Shown here: positions 28,346 through 41,470 of the stretch, one piece after another
Numbering within the stretch: the stretch's first letter is position 1
How the letters are laid out: each line of letters begins with the position of its first letter
NCBI RefSeq assembly: GCF_003217295.1
Contig: NZ_QJTJ01000011.1
Location: forward strand, 1 to 64,000
Reading direction: 5' to 3'
From: Ureibacillus chungkukjangi
Lineage (GTDB): Bacteria; Bacillota; Bacilli; Bacillales_A; Planococcaceae
DNA length: 64,000 nt
Program-made: the position numbers and the translations under genes
The notes under the pieces: model-generated
Databases searched by the model: none
Seen by the model: the letters and a program-made list of their open reading frames with translations, nothing else
What the model was told of the DNA's origin: nothing

Positions 28346-29446
28346 ATGAATAGTATGGATAGTACAAAGGGAAAAATCGGGCTAAAAGAACTTGTAGCTA
28401 TAATTATACTAAATGTAGGAACAAAGGTTGCCGACAATACACCCACTATTTTTTATGAGGCTTTTGGAACAGCTGCTTGGATCGGCATTCTTATTATTGG
28501 CCTCATATCATTGATACCTATTTTACTTATAACTAAGCTTATTACACTATATCAAGATAAAAATTTAATAGATATTATCTTACATTTATTTGGAAAACAC
28601 ATCGGTTTTGTTCTTCTCTTTACTTTATGCATTTTGCAAATATTTACAAATATCAACAATACATCCATATATACTGACATAATTGGAACAATGTACTTTA
28701 GCAAGACACCTACAGTTGTTATTTATCTCTTACTGTTAGGGGTAGCAGCCTATGGAGCTAAGAAAGGGATAGAGTATATCGGTTCGAGTGCTTGGGTTAT
28801 GCTGTTTTGGATTTGTCTCTCATTGCTTGTTATATTAAGTGTTGTGTTTGTTCAAGGAGAATTCAATCAAATATTCCCAATACTTGGTACAGGTGGTTTG
28901 GAATTGGTGAAAGGCAGCTATCAAAATTCATCTATTCTAATGGATTTTTTATATTTAGCTCTTATAGCATCGAATGTAAAAAGCGCTACTATTTATAAAA
29001 AAGGGATATGGATTGGTTTTGTTATCATCTTACTAGCGTTTGTGCTTTCTTTAATTGGTTATGTCATGTTATTTGACTATTATGGAGTACGAATGTTTGA
29101 TTACCCTTATCACGAAACAATTCGTTATATTGAGATTGGATTTCTAAATAATGTAGAGCTACTATTTTTCCCTTTTTGGTTAATTTCTTCATTTATCAGA
29201 TTTGCTTTCTATTTGTATTTAGGCGCTCTTCTGTTCGGTGCTGTATTCAAAATTAAACAGTTTGAATATGTTGTACCAGCTTTGGCTGTCTTTACAATTT
29301 TAGCAGGGTTAATACCCGAGTCATCTGTTTTCTCTATGAATGATTTCAGAGTTATCTTTTTGAATTTAATTACTCCAATTTTTTTACTGTTTCCCTGTCT
29401 TTTATGGATAACAGCTAAATTAAAGGGGGATTTTAAAAATGAATAA
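28346..29446 (+). CDS. Spore germinant receptor subunit B (GerAB family)
   Basis: A 366-residue membrane protein of the APC-superfamily GerAB type with about ten transmembrane helices. This subunit is thought to bind the germinant. It starts immediately after the A-subunit stop (ATG at 28346, after GGAAAG) and overlaps the C-subunit start by 8 nt, consistent with translational coupling. The ligand (amino acid, sugar or nucleoside) cannot be inferred. Confidence 0.92.
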   Translation: MNSMDSTKGKIGLKELVAIIILNVGTKVADNTPTIFYEAFGTAAWIGILIIGLISLIPILLITKLITLYQDKNLIDIILHLFGKHIGFVLLFTLCILQIFTNINNTSIYTDIIGTMYFSKTPTVVIYLLLLGVAAYGAKKGIEYIGSSAWVMLFWICLSLLVILSVVFVQGEFNQIFPILGTGGLELVKGSYQNSSILMDFLYLALIASNVKSATIYKKGIWIGFVIILLAFVLSLIGYVMLFDYYGVRMFDYPYHETIRYIEIGFLNNVELLFFPFWLISSFIRFAFYLYLGALLFGAVFKIKQFEYVVPALAVFTILAGLIPESSVFSMNDFRVIFLNLITPIFLLFPCLLWITAKLKGDFKNE

Positions 29447-30698
29447 TATTAAGCGTGGTAGTCTAATGCTCTTCTTTATTTTCCTCATTCCTCTACTTAG
29501 CGGATGCTGGGATCAAACCTCTATCGAAGAAAGAGCTTATGTCGTCGCTATAGGATTAGATAAAAGTAAAAGTGACAATGAAAATCAAATCCAAATTTCC
29601 TATATTATCGCAAATCCTGAGTTTTCAAAAAAAGAAGCAATGACTACCGAGCCTCCTATGGAAACAATCACTTTTGATGCGAACGATATAAATGTTGCAA
29701 GAAATAAAGCTAATACTGTTGTGGCAAAAGAGATTTCTTTTAACTTATTAAGCGTTATTATTGTTTCTGAAGAACTAGCAAAAGATAAAAATTTTATAAG
29801 ATGGATGTACGATGCTACTAAAGAAAGAGAGATTAAACGTGATACACCTCTTATTGTAGTGAAAGAAGAAAGTACGAAATTCTTCAAACAAAATCAACCT
29901 AAATTAGAATCGAGGATCCATAAATACTATGATTTGATTTTAAAATACGCTAGTAAGGCAGGAATGATACCCAATTCTCATTCAAATCTGGGTAGATATT
30001 ATAGGATCACGCAAGCAGATGCTAGCCTCTTTTTAGGGATATATGGTACGAGTGAAAAATCGGAATATAAAAGAAGTGAAGAAGAGGATAATTTTATGGC
30101 AGGGCAAATTGAAATCGGAGGCGAATCAAATAAAGTTCAATTCATGGGTTCAGCGGTTTTCAAAGAAGGGCAAATGATTGGAACACTTACAGGAGAAGAA
30201 ACTCGAGCAGCAGTTCTTATAAATGAAGGTTTAAATATGGGCTCCATTATAGCAACCTATAAGGATCCTTTTGATGATAGGTATAGGGTTACAACTAGAA
30301 TACTTCAAAAAGAAGATATAAAAATTAAAATGGATTTAAAAAGTCCTCTGCCTACTATTGATGTATCAATCCCACTTTATATCGATATATTAAGCCAGCA
30401 CAGTATGGTTGACTATGTAAATGATTCAGAAAAAAGAGAACGCTTAAAACAAAGTATTGAAGAAGAAGTTACGAATACCTATAATAAGCTAATCAAAAAA
30501 ACACAGGAAGAGTTTAAGGGTGAACCATTCGGCTGGTCGTTAATTGCAAGAAAGGAATTCTTAACAATAAAAGAATTTGAAGATTTCGACTGGATGGAAA
30601 CCTATCCAGAAATAGATGTAAATCTGACAGTTAAAGTTAATATTGGTAACTTTGGAAACCAAAGCAAAGTGCCTGAGCTCGAAGAAATGAGGGATTAA
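29439..30698 (+). CDS. Spore germinant receptor subunit C lipoprotein (GerAC family)
   Basis: A secreted lipoprotein on the outer face of the inner spore membrane. The lipobox LLSGC (Cys ~23) is followed by the family start WDQTSIEERAYVVAIGLDK. The 419 residues form the three-domain GerC fold, with the C-terminal domain from about residue 220. AAAGGGGG lies just before the ATG at 29439, which overlaps the end of the B gene. It is followed one base later by the small D gene. Confidence 0.92.
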   Translation: MNNIKRGSLMLFFIFLIPLLSGCWDQTSIEERAYVVAIGLDKSKSDNENQIQISYIIANPEFSKKEAMTTEPPMETITFDANDINVARNKANTVVAKEISFNLLSVIIVSEELAKDKNFIRWMYDATKEREIKRDTPLIVVKEESTKFFKQNQPKLESRIHKYYDLILKYASKAGMIPNSHSNLGRYYRITQADASLFLGIYGTSEKSEYKRSEEEDNFMAGQIEIGGESNKVQFMGSAVFKEGQMIGTLTGEETRAAVLINEGLNMGSIIATYKDPFDDRYRVTTRILQKEDIKIKMDLKSPLPTIDVSIPLYIDILSQHSMVDYVNDSEKRERLKQSIEEEVTNTYNKLIKKTQEEFKGEPFGWSLIARKEFLTIKEFEDFDWMETYPEIDVNLTVKVNIGNFGNQSKVPELEEMRD

Positions 30699-30699
30699 T

Positions 30700-30858
30700 G
30701 TGGAAATCATCATTTGGTTTATAATCGTACCTATTTTTATTTACACAATTGGCTATTCCATAATGCTGTGGAAGGATAAAAGTAAACTCGGCTCAATAGC
30801 CACCTTCATATTAGCAATTTGCCTGATAATCCTTCCCTTCTTTTCAAACATTAGGTAG
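30700..30858 (+). CDS. Small two-helix membrane protein, GerD-subunit type (fourth gene of the ger operon)
   Basis: A 52-codon reading frame starting GTG one base after the C-subunit stop. It encodes two hydrophobic segments (IIIWFIIVPIFIYTIGYSI and IATFILAICLIILPFF) joined by a short basic loop LWKDKSKL. GAGG of the preceding AATGAGGG is a ribosome site at 9 nt. Short two-helix D proteins of this design accompany many GerA-type operons (GerKD, GerVD) and modulate receptor function. Size, topology and position support that assignment; sequence homology was not tested. Confidence 0.7.
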   Translation: MEIIIWFIIVPIFIYTIGYSIMLWKDKSKLGSIATFILAICLIILPFFSNIR

Positions 30859-30879
30859 TTGAATGATTATGTCTATATA

Positions 30880-30915
30880 AATAGACCAGGGTCCGTGTAT
30901 CCTGGTCTATTTTAA
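30880..30915 (+). terminator. Terminator of the ger operon
   Basis: Eleven-bp perfect stem AATAGACCAGG / CCTGGTCTATT with a TTT tail. It lies between the convergent ger and pnkp genes. Confidence 0.9.
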
Positions 30916-30954
30916 CTTTGTTATTAACTGACTCTTGTATCATTACCGTTTTAT

Positions 30955-33540
30955 TTATAATCTCGGATCTACTGGATCTGACTCCATTGCCAAAGTTCCA
31001 AGTACACATTCATGAACCCTTTCAGTGGATTCACCATTTACTAGCCTTTGTATTCCCTCTACTCCTAGTGAGAATTCTTTTAATGCAAGCTTTTGCTTTT
31101 TCCCCACATTCCGCTGCTTTAATCTAGTAAGATTTCCTGGCTGTAAGTAATCCATGCCATAGATGATATTAAGATATTTTCTACCTCTAACCTTAATAGC
31201 TGGTTGAATCAGCCTTCCCTTTGACTTCGCGATAAATGTCTCTGGCTTAATGACAATTCCCTCATGCCCATCACTTGTAATCTCATCCCACCATCTGATG
31301 ACCTCTTCCTCACTAGCTGGATCATCAATGACCATATATTCTGTTTCAACAAAGAGCTTGTCCATTTCAGCAAATTCCTTGTTCAACTCCATATGCCAAG
31401 TGTGTGGCTTATCAAAAAAGGTTTCATTACTATGGGCTAGAATATGGAAAGGAGCAATTTGGATTTGATCTAGATCATTAATTTCCCAGCAGTATTTTTG
31501 GAACACATCCTTGAAAACTTGAGAATTCACAAGCATTTCATCGTATTCCTTTAGCCAAGCATTCAGATTTTCGTTATTGTAAGCCGCACCTTCGAGCTTA
31601 TTTTTTAACAGACTGCGATCTAAAAATGCATTTTCGGCCACATGTGCATATTGACTGCTAATAAGCTCCTTTGCCTTCAAATTCCAGGGCATAATCTCCG
31701 CATCAACAAGAAGGAATTCTGTCTCATACTTATTAAAATAATCATTAGCTGTTAGGCTTTGATTGATTCTAGAAAGAATTTCACCTTCTATTTCAATATC
31801 AAAAAATCTTCTACCTGTTCGAGTATAGATGACTCCAAGCGTTTCTCGCCCTACAAATTTTCGTCCCGCCTCTTTATCTTTAAATAAATAGAGGATTCCC
31901 CTACTTCCCATATGCTTCTTCTCTGCAACCATCCGGTTAATGCCTAGACTTCGGTAGTATTCAATCGCTTCTCGAGGGTGTTCCAGATACCCTTCTATGG
32001 AAGAAGGCTTCGGCGTAGGACTCATTGTAGGTGGGATATAAACCAGCTCTTCAATCGGTACAGTAAAATGTGACAAAGTATCGACTGAGGCTAGCGCATA
32101 TTCTTTTGGTATTTTAATGCTTCCTATGTGCTCTGTTAAAACGGAAAAGCCATCAATAAATTTGGCAATGTTCGGCGGATTTAACCTTTTCTTTTTCAAC
32201 TCGATTAGCGGGTTATTGTGACCTCCCGAGTAATCCTGTTTAGCTTGAACCGCCACAAATTCCTGCTCTGGATAGCGGAATGCAGTAAGCTCCCCACCAA
32301 ACACAACTCCCTGGTCAATATTAATGGTATTATTCACGACCAGCGGCTTTGGCTTAGGGTCATGCCCCCAGACAATTAAAGTACTTGTTTTATGATGGAT
32401 AGTCCAATCCTTCCGAATCGGTTTACCTGTCTCATCAAGCCCTTCATTATCGCCGTAACGACAAAAATCACTAATGTCATAGGATTGCTTCCCGATGAAA
32501 TCATCTTTTATCCCTGCATGTGTGCAGACCAATGTTGGAACGTTATTTTTCGTTAAAATATAATGCGAGGGTGCTCTAAGGAGAAATGGCTTTAGTTCTT
32601 GTTTGAGTTGAGTGATGTCGCCAGTTTCTCCATACCTAGCTAGCTCTTCTTCCACCAGCTCATCCCCGTGATTTAAGGTAACATTTTTTCCCTCTAACCA
32701 CCGAGCAATTTTCCAGCCATGATTACTATCAATCATATAGGCTAGATTTTCATTCACATGACGCATGAAAAATTCCATCGTTTTTAGAGACTCGGGTCCA
32801 CGGCTCATAATATCGCCAAGAGATAAAAATCTTCGTCCCTCTGGATGAATATAAAGATTTTGATGATCCTTTTCATAACCTAGCCTTTCAAGTAGTTCAA
32901 TCATTTCATCATAGCAGCCATGAATATCGCCAATAATATCGATGCCATTACCTACCTCAAGATGAAGTGGATTTTGCGTTTTTCTAATAACCTCCACTTC
33001 ACTTACATCTGAAATGAAATAACTCGCTAAATAGCCTTCTTTTTTTATAAAACGTTTTTCTCTTTTAAATACCTGATACTGTTGTTTAATTCGTTTACTA
33101 CCACGCGGATTTTTTCGTAGTTTATCACGTTCAAGCAGCTCTTCTTGCTCTACATCCAATACAAGAGTCATAACCGGAACATGATGCTTTTTCCCAAGCT
33201 CTATATATCTTTTTCGATCATCAGCATATAAATGAGTAGCATCCACAATCGTCATCTTATTTAACCGGCATCTCGCCTCGATTGTTGCTTCCATCAGGGA
33301 GAAGGCTTCTTGAGAAATTCTTTGATATTCATCAAACAAGCTTTCCGATACATCCTTCCACCGATGACTCCAATCTATAAATTCCACATCGCCAACACGT
33401 ATTCGATAATCATCTGAGCTAATTACCTCTGACGGAAGGATTTTCCCCTTTTCAATTTGTTGCTTGAGAAAGGAGGACTTTCCACTATTGGAAGGACCAA
33501 CTAGTAACACAATACCTGCATAGGGTAGCGTAATCTCCAT
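30955..33540 (-). CDS. pnkp: Polynucleotide kinase-phosphatase (bacterial Pnkp RNA-repair enzyme)
   Basis: A three-domain RNA end-healing and ligase-like enzyme of 861 residues. The N-terminal kinase has P-loop GPSNSGKS (~15-22). The central binuclear metallophosphatase shows DIIGDIHGCYDE, LGDIMSRGPES and SNHGWKIAR (~205-300), and the C-terminal adenylyltransferase has KHMGSRG (lysine nucleophile, ~542). It heals 5'-OH and 2',3'-cyclic phosphate ends left by ribotoxins; sealing needs Hen1. The gene starts 3 nt after hen1, which supports one complex made from one transcript. The ribosome site lies within the end of hen1 (AAAGGAG). Confidence 0.95.
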   Translation of the reverse strand: MEITLPYAGIVLLVGPSNSGKSSFLKQQIEKGKILPSEVISSDDYRIRVGDVEFIDWSHRWKDVSESLFDEYQRISQEAFSLMEATIEARCRLNKMTIVDATHLYADDRKRYIELGKKHHVPVMTLVLDVEQEELLERDKLRKNPRGSKRIKQQYQVFKREKRFIKKEGYLASYFISDVSEVEVIRKTQNPLHLEVGNGIDIIGDIHGCYDEMIELLERLGYEKDHQNLYIHPEGRRFLSLGDIMSRGPESLKTMEFFMRHVNENLAYMIDSNHGWKIARWLEGKNVTLNHGDELVEEELARYGETGDITQLKQELKPFLLRAPSHYILTKNNVPTLVCTHAGIKDDFIGKQSYDISDFCRYGDNEGLDETGKPIRKDWTIHHKTSTLIVWGHDPKPKPLVVNNTINIDQGVVFGGELTAFRYPEQEFVAVQAKQDYSGGHNNPLIELKKKRLNPPNIAKFIDGFSVLTEHIGSIKIPKEYALASVDTLSHFTVPIEELVYIPPTMSPTPKPSSIEGYLEHPREAIEYYRSLGINRMVAEKKHMGSRGILYLFKDKEAGRKFVGRETLGVIYTRTGRRFFDIEIEGEILSRINQSLTANDYFNKYETEFLLVDAEIMPWNLKAKELISSQYAHVAENAFLDRSLLKNKLEGAAYNNENLNAWLKEYDEMLVNSQVFKDVFQKYCWEINDLDQIQIAPFHILAHSNETFFDKPHTWHMELNKEFAEMDKLFVETEYMVIDDPASEEEVIRWWDEITSDGHEGIVIKPETFIAKSKGRLIQPAIKVRGRKYLNIIYGMDYLQPGNLTRLKQRNVGKKQKLALKEFSLGVEGIQRLVNGESTERVHECVLGTLAMESDPVDPRL

Positions 33541-33543
33541 GGT

Positions 33544-34890
33544 TTAAAGCTCCTTTCTCGTAAACAAACACATCTGAGTCGGATAACCGTGAAGCTCGTG
33601 TTCTTCACCGATTCCATCAAACGCGATGTTATATTCATGATTCTCATTTTGGGTTTTGCACCAAGTTTGAAATTCTTCTCTAGTCCACTCAAAACGGTGG
33701 TCAGGATGTCGGTAATCCCCACCCATTCCATATACCTCGTTATACTCTTGGTTAGGCGTAGTAATTATCAGCGTTCTCGGTCGATAATCCTGCAAAATAG
33801 TCTGTATGATTTTAGGTAAACGGTATTCATCTATATGCTCAATTACTTCACAAAGAATAAGTACATCCTTACCTTTCAAACGCTCATCATAGTAAAAGAG
33901 CGAGCCGAAAATTTGCCTTGGTTTCACAAAATTCTTATCCTGGGCTGCCTTTTCAAAGCGTTTAAGTGCTTTAAGCGTTGCCGATTCGGATGGCTCGACC
34001 GCTAATATTTCTTTAACTCCATCGATAAAGCCTAATTTTTCCGATAGCTTCCCTTCTCCTGAACCAAGGTCTACTACGGTCTCTTTACGCTTTAATTGAT
34101 TTACTTTTCCGACTATTTTATCGTAACGCAGGTCGTTTAATCTTAGTTTCGGTGATGATTCGTTTTCTTTCTTGGTATGTTGATTTTCGAATTGGCCGTA
34201 GACTTCCTTAAATCGTAGGGCTTGGCGCAATATGAACTCTCTTTTAGGATGCTTGTCCAACCACCCCTCACCGTAACGTACAATTTTCTCGACTTCCTGC
34301 TCATCAATATAATAATGCTTATAATTGTCCAAAACCGGAATCAAAACAAACAGCTGTCTAAGTCCCATCTGAAGAGTAGTCGAGCCTTTCAAGGTGATGA
34401 ATCTAGCCGAACTTTTTGATTTAAAATCCATATTATAATCAGCCTCTCCATAAGTAATTTCAACCGCATAACCTAAGGGCTGAAATAAGCTCTGGATATC
34501 TTGATCAGTTAGCTGTGAAGCAACTGGTCCAAAGGAAAATTCCAATGGGAACGGATGATTCACCCAAGGCTCATATTCCTCAACTGGCTTTCCGTTTAGT
34601 GCCGTGCCAAGAGCTGTTCTTAAAAAAGTACAAAAGATACTGCTCACCACAAATTCACGGTCATTAATATAAGAAGTAATATCGTACACCTTCGAATTAT
34701 TCCTCGAAAGCTCAATCGGATCGGGCGTTACAAAAAAAGTAACTTCCACTTCTTCCTCAGAGAATTGACTAAAAAACATACGTACTAAATGGCCACTTAC
34801 CCTTCTCTCATAAAGGTTATTAGGATTTTTCGCCAACAAATATGAAATGACCTGTATATCCTGCCCCGTCCCTCGTATTGTTAACTGCAT
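33544..34890 (-). CDS. hen1: 3'-terminal RNA ribose 2'-O-methyltransferase Hen1
   Basis: The partner of Pnkp. The N-terminal ~240 residues form the ligase-activating domain. The C-terminal methyltransferase has SAM motif VVDLGSGEGKLSEKL (~278-292) and the manganese-binding Hen1 signature EVIEHIDE (~365) with downstream His in YRHPDHRFEWT. It methylates the 3'-terminal ribose at a damaged RNA end, so the repaired RNA resists a second cut. The start ATG at 34890 lies after AGGTAGGTG. A TATATT/TATAAA promoter region is upstream. The 34891-35139 stretch holds only this promoter. Confidence 0.93.
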   Translation of the reverse strand: MQLTIRGTGQDIQVISYLLAKNPNNLYERRVSGHLVRMFFSQFSEEEVEVTFFVTPDPIELSRNNSKVYDITSYINDREFVVSSIFCTFLRTALGTALNGKPVEEYEPWVNHPFPLEFSFGPVASQLTDQDIQSLFQPLGYAVEITYGEADYNMDFKSKSSARFITLKGSTTLQMGLRQLFVLIPVLDNYKHYYIDEQEVEKIVRYGEGWLDKHPKREFILRQALRFKEVYGQFENQHTKKENESSPKLRLNDLRYDKIVGKVNQLKRKETVVDLGSGEGKLSEKLGFIDGVKEILAVEPSESATLKALKRFEKAAQDKNFVKPRQIFGSLFYYDERLKGKDVLILCEVIEHIDEYRLPKIIQTILQDYRPRTLIITTPNQEYNEVYGMGGDYRHPDHRFEWTREEFQTWCKTQNENHEYNIAFDGIGEEHELHGYPTQMCLFTRKEL

Positions 34891-35139
34891 CGTTTATTAC
34901 ACCTACCTTCAACTATTCCATTTTTATACAATATACCATAAGTAATGGTTGGAGTTCTATTTGTGGGGGCTTTGGATTGTTGTAAGCTTATGGTGAACTT
35001 TTCCGAAAGAAATAGTTCATACTTCTTTGGATGAAGTTGTTTCAGGAAAAATAGACAGGAATGACTTTCGTAAGAAGGGTGAATGACAAAATAACTGGTA
35101 GCTATTTCGAAAAGCTTTCATATACCGAATTGGAATGAA

Positions 35140-35230
35140 TGCCATTATTTCGGATTGCCCCATCTATAGTGGCGTTCACACGTTGTATGTTTGCCACTTT
35201 TTCAGATTCTCCCATCCATAGTGGCGTTCA
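35140..35230. repeat. Two tandem 39-nt direct repeats with 52-nt period
   Basis: Units at 35140-35178 and 35192-35230 agree at 33 of 39 positions. Both begin TGCCA and end TAGTGGCGTTCA, so each contains a TGCCACT/AGTGGC-type inverted repeat. A similar hairpin design with a close period recurs at 49040-49235, so this is probably a dispersed intergenic repeat family. Confidence 0.6.
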
Positions 35231-35454
35231 TTCAAAGAAATAAATTCACAAAATGTCTTTCTTAAAGAGGATGAGGGACTTTTTGAACGAAATCTATTGC
35301 CAGGAAACACTTCACTCAAGATGCACTTTTCAAAACAAAAAAATTCGCAAAGAAGTGCTTCAATCATTTGAAAAGTAGAATGAATTCAAGGTTTAATGTA
35401 TATTTAAGTAAAAGTTCAAATTATAAAAGATGCTATTACGTGAGGTGTTTCTGA

Positions 35455-36048
35455 GTGACAAAAAGTAATCCTAAGGTTGAGGAGTTTTTAAGTAAAGAAA
35501 CAAAATGGAAAGCGGAATTTGAGAAGTTACGAGAAATTATCCACAATGTTGAAGAGCTTGCCGAAGAATTTAAGTGGATGCATCCTTGTTATACTTATGA
35601 AAACAAGAACGTCGTGTTAATACACGGATTTAAAGAATATTGTGCACTACTTTTTCACAAAGGGGCTTTGTTAAAGGATCCACATGGGATACTCATCCAG
35701 CAATCAGAGAATGTACAAGCTGCTCGTCAGATTCGATTTACTAGCCTACAGCAAATTAATGATTTAGAAGAAGCGTTGGAAGAATATGTACTCCAGGCGA
35801 TTGAGATTGAAAAATCCGGTGCGGAAATTGTATTCAAGCAAACGACAGAATTCACAATGGCTGAGGAGTTTCAAACAAAGCTAGATGAAAACCCTGATTT
35901 AAAAACAGCATTTGAAGCATTAACACCTGGTCGCCAAAGAGCATACCTTCTTCATTTCTCGACACCTAAACAATCTAAAACTCGAGAGTCAAGGATTGAA
36001 AAGTGTATACCAAAGATATTTGAGGGGAAAGGGTTGAATGACCGATAA
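35455..36048 (+). CDS. ydeI: YdeI/OmpD-associated (DUF1801) family protein
   Basis: A 197-residue soluble protein like B. subtilis YdeI. An N-terminal YdhG/DUF1801 domain covers ~10-115 (ELAEEFKWMHPCYTYENKNVVLIHGFKEYCALLFHKGALL), followed by a linker and the C-terminal AL-TPGRQRAYLLHFSTPKQSKTRESRIEKC segment typical of the YdeI family (quoted in outline). The biochemical role is unknown. The start is GTG, with GAGGTG about 7 nt upstream. It is convergent with sufB; a bidirectional terminator separates them. Confidence 0.8.
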   Translation: MTKSNPKVEEFLSKETKWKAEFEKLREIIHNVEELAEEFKWMHPCYTYENKNVVLIHGFKEYCALLFHKGALLKDPHGILIQQSENVQAARQIRFTSLQQINDLEEALEEYVLQAIEIEKSGAEIVFKQTTEFTMAEEFQTKLDENPDLKTAFEALTPGRQRAYLLHFSTPKQSKTRESRIEKCIPKIFEGKGLNDR

Positions 36049-36180
36049 ATATTAGAGGCAGATTTGTTTTATTTACCAACTAATTTTAGTTGCTCCTCGC
36101 CTCACTTTGTCTTAAATAAGCTGGTGCAAAAAAAAACCGAGCAAAATACACTCAGCCTTTAAATATAATCTTAGTAAGCA

Positions 36181-36223
36181 AAAAGGGTTTTCGAGCATTT
36201 TACAATGACTCGAAAACCCTTTT
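36181..36223. terminator. Bidirectional terminator between ydeI and sufB
   Basis: Perfect 15-bp inverted repeat AAAAGGGTTTTCGAG / CTCGAAAACCCTTTT with a 13-nt loop. Confidence 0.95.
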
Positions 36224-36244
36224 ATATTAACAGTTTATAAGCTA

Positions 36245-37642
36245 TTAACCGATAGAACCTTCCATCTCGAACTTGATTAGGCGGTTCATTTCTACTGCGT
36301 ATTCCATTGGTAATTCTTTTGTGAATGGTTCGATGAAGCCCATTACGATCATTTCTGTTGCTTCACCTTCAGAGATACCACGGCTCATTAGGTAGAATAA
36401 TTGCTCTTCAGATACTTTAGATACTTTTGCTTCGTGCTCTAAAGATACGTTATCATTTAAGATTTCGTTGTAAGGAATTGTATCTGATGTTGATTCGTTA
36501 TCTAAGATTAATGTATCACATTCGATGTTTGAACGAGCACCAGTTGCTTTTTTACCAAAGCGAACGATACCACGGTAAGTTACTTTACCGCCTTGTTTAG
36601 AGATCGATTTCGATACGATTGTTGAAGATGTGTTTGGTGCTAAGTGAATCATTTTCGCACCAGCATCTTGGTGTTGACCTTTACCAGCGATTGCGATAGA
36701 AAGTGTCATACCACGTGCACCTTCACCTTTTAAGATACATGCAGGGTATTTCATTGTTAATTTAGAACCGATGTTACCATCAATCCATTCCATTGTACCG
36801 TTTTCTTCAACAACAGTACGTTTTGTAACTAGGTTATACACGTTGTTCGCCCAGTTTTGGATTGTTGTATAACGGCAGTATGCATCCTTCTTAACAATGA
36901 TTTCAACTACTGCTGAGTGAAGTGAGTTTGTTGTGTATACAGGAGCTGTACAGCCTTCTACATAGTGTACACTTGAACCTTCGTCAACAATGATTAATGT
37001 ACGCTCGAATTGACCCATGTTTTCAGAGTTAATACGGAAGTACGCTTGTAATGGTGTGTCTAATTTAATACCAGGTGGTACGTAGATGAAAGATCCACCA
37101 GACCAAACAGCTGAGTTAAGTGCAGCAAATTTGTTGTCTGAAGATGGAATTACAGTACCCCAATATTTTTTGAAGATATCTTCGTTTTCGCGTAATGCAG
37201 AGTCTGTATCTTTGAAAACGATACCTAGATCTTCAAGGTCTTTTTTCATGTTGTGGTAAACTACTTCAGATTCATACTGAGCAGATACACCAGCTAAATA
37301 TTTTTGTTCAGCTTCAGGAATACCTAATTTGTCAAAAGTAGCTTTGATTTCTTCAGGTACTTCATCCCAAGATTTTTGAGTTGCTTCAGATGGCTTTACA
37401 TAGTAAGTAATTTCATCGAAGTTTAAAGATCCAAGGTCGCCACCCCATTGTGGCATTGGTTTTGAGTAGAAGATTTCTAAAGCTTTTAAGCGATAGTTTA
37501 ACATCCACTCTGGTTCGTTTTTCATTTTTGAAATTTCACGTACGATTTCTTCAGTTAATCCACGTTTTGAACGGAAAACTGATACGTCTTTATCATGGAA
37601 GCCGTATTTGTAATCGCCGATATCAGGCATTTTTTTTGCCAT
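36245..37642 (-). CDS. sufB: Fe-S cluster assembly protein SufB
   Basis: The scaffold subunit of the SufBCD complex on which Fe-S clusters are built. The 465-residue protein has the beta-helix core [19 protein letters not shown] and [10 protein letters not shown] (with the conserved Cys) and the C-terminal [18 protein letters not shown]. It is the last gene of sufC-D-S-U-B, 24 nt after sufU, with GGAGGA about 7 nt before the ATG. Base composition and codon use are like the other suf genes (highly expressed style). Confidence 0.97.
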   Translation of the reverse strand: MAKKMPDIGDYKYGFHDKDVSVFRSKRGLTEEIVREISKMKNEPEWMLNYRLKALEIFYSKPMPQWGGDLGSLNFDEITYYVKPSEATQKSWDEVPEEIKATFDKLGIPEAEQKYLAGVSAQYESEVVYHNMKKDLEDLGIVFKDTDSALRENEDIFKKYWGTVIPSSDNKFAALNSAVWSGGSFIYVPPGIKLDTPLQAYFRINSENMGQFERTLIIVDEGSSVHYVEGCTAPVYTTNSLHSAVVEIIVKKDAYCRYTTIQNWANNVYNLVTKRTVVEENGTMEWIDGNIGSKLTMKYPACILKGEGARGMTLSIAIAGKGQHQDAGAKMIHLAPNTSSTIVSKSISKQGGKVTYRGIVRFGKKATGARSNIECDTLILDNESTSDTIPYNEILNDNVSLEHEAKVSKVSEEQLFYLMSRGISEGEATEMIVMGFIEPFTKELPMEYAVEMNRLIKFEMEGSIG

Positions 37643-37666
37643 TTTATTCTCCTCCGTTCAAACTAC

Positions 37667-40624
<2,958 letters not shown>

Positions 40625-40640
40625 GTTATTCGTCCTCTCT

Positions 40641-41423
40641 TTATGCTTCTTCTGTTACCGCGTCTGTATCTTCGATTCCTAATTCTTGTTTAATCCAGTC
40701 ATAACCTTCTGCTTCTAAACGTTGTGCTAATTCTGGACCACCAGATTTTACAACGCGACCTTGCATCATAACATGTACATGATCAGGAGTGATGTAGTTT
40801 AGTAAACGTTGGTAGTGAGTGATTGCGATACAGCCAAATCCTTCACCGCGCATTTCGTTAATACCTTTTGCCACTACTTTTAATGCATCGATATCTAAAC
40901 CAGAATCGATTTCATCTAAGATTGCAAACTTAGGCTTGATCATCATTAATTGTAGGATTTCGTTACGTTTCTTTTCCCCACCAGAGAAACCTTCGTTTAA
41001 GTAACGTTGAGCCATTTCTTGGTCCATTTCTAGGAAATCCATAGATTTGTCTAATTCACGGATGAATTTCATTAATGAAATTTCATCGCCTTCTTCGCGA
41101 CGTGCGTTGATAGCAGAACGAATGAAGTCAGCATTTGTTACACCTGAAATTTCTGATGGATATTGCATAGCTAAGAAAAGACCAGCTTGTGCACGCTCAT
41201 CAACTTCCATTTCAAGCACATTTTCACCATCTATTTCAATTGTACCTTGAGTAACCTCGTATTTAGGGTGACCCATAATAGCAGAAGCTAATGTAGATTT
41301 ACCTGTACCGTTTGGACCCATGATAGCGTGGATTTCGTTTGTATTAATTGTAAGATTTAGACCTTTTAAAATCTCCTTGTCTTCGATTGATACATGAAGA
41401 TCTTTAATTACTAAAGTTGACAT
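40641..41423 (-). CDS. sufC: Fe-S cluster assembly ATPase SufC
   Basis: A soluble ABC-type ATPase that drives conformational change of SufB-SufD. Walker A is GPNGTGKSTL (~34-43), the signature is FSGGEKKRNE, and Walker B is FAILDEIDSGLD. I chose the ATG at 41423 (260 residues) because GGAGGT lies 6 nt upstream; the longer in-frame start at 41447 has no ribosome site and adds eight non-conserved residues. It is first in the suf operon, and its promoter carries a PerR/Fur-like box. Confidence 0.96.
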   Translation of the reverse strand: MSTLVIKDLHVSIEDKEILKGLNLTINTNEIHAIMGPNGTGKSTLASAIMGHPKYEVTQGTIEIDGENVLEMEVDERAQAGLFLAMQYPSEISGVTNADFIRSAINARREEGDEISLMKFIRELDKSMDFLEMDQEMAQRYLNEGFSGGEKKRNEILQLMMIKPKFAILDEIDSGLDIDALKVVAKGINEMRGEGFGCIAITHYQRLLNYITPDHVHVMMQGRVVKSGGPELAQRLEAEGYDWIKQELGIEDTDAVTEEA

Positions 41424-41470
41424 TATATTACCTCCGTAGTTGTGCATTGAATGGTAGAACCATTTCTAAT

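Noticed and set aside
35176-35367. A 63-codon minus-strand frame over the 39-nt repeats
   Set aside because: Its sequence is produced by the repeat unit and lacks a ribosome site.
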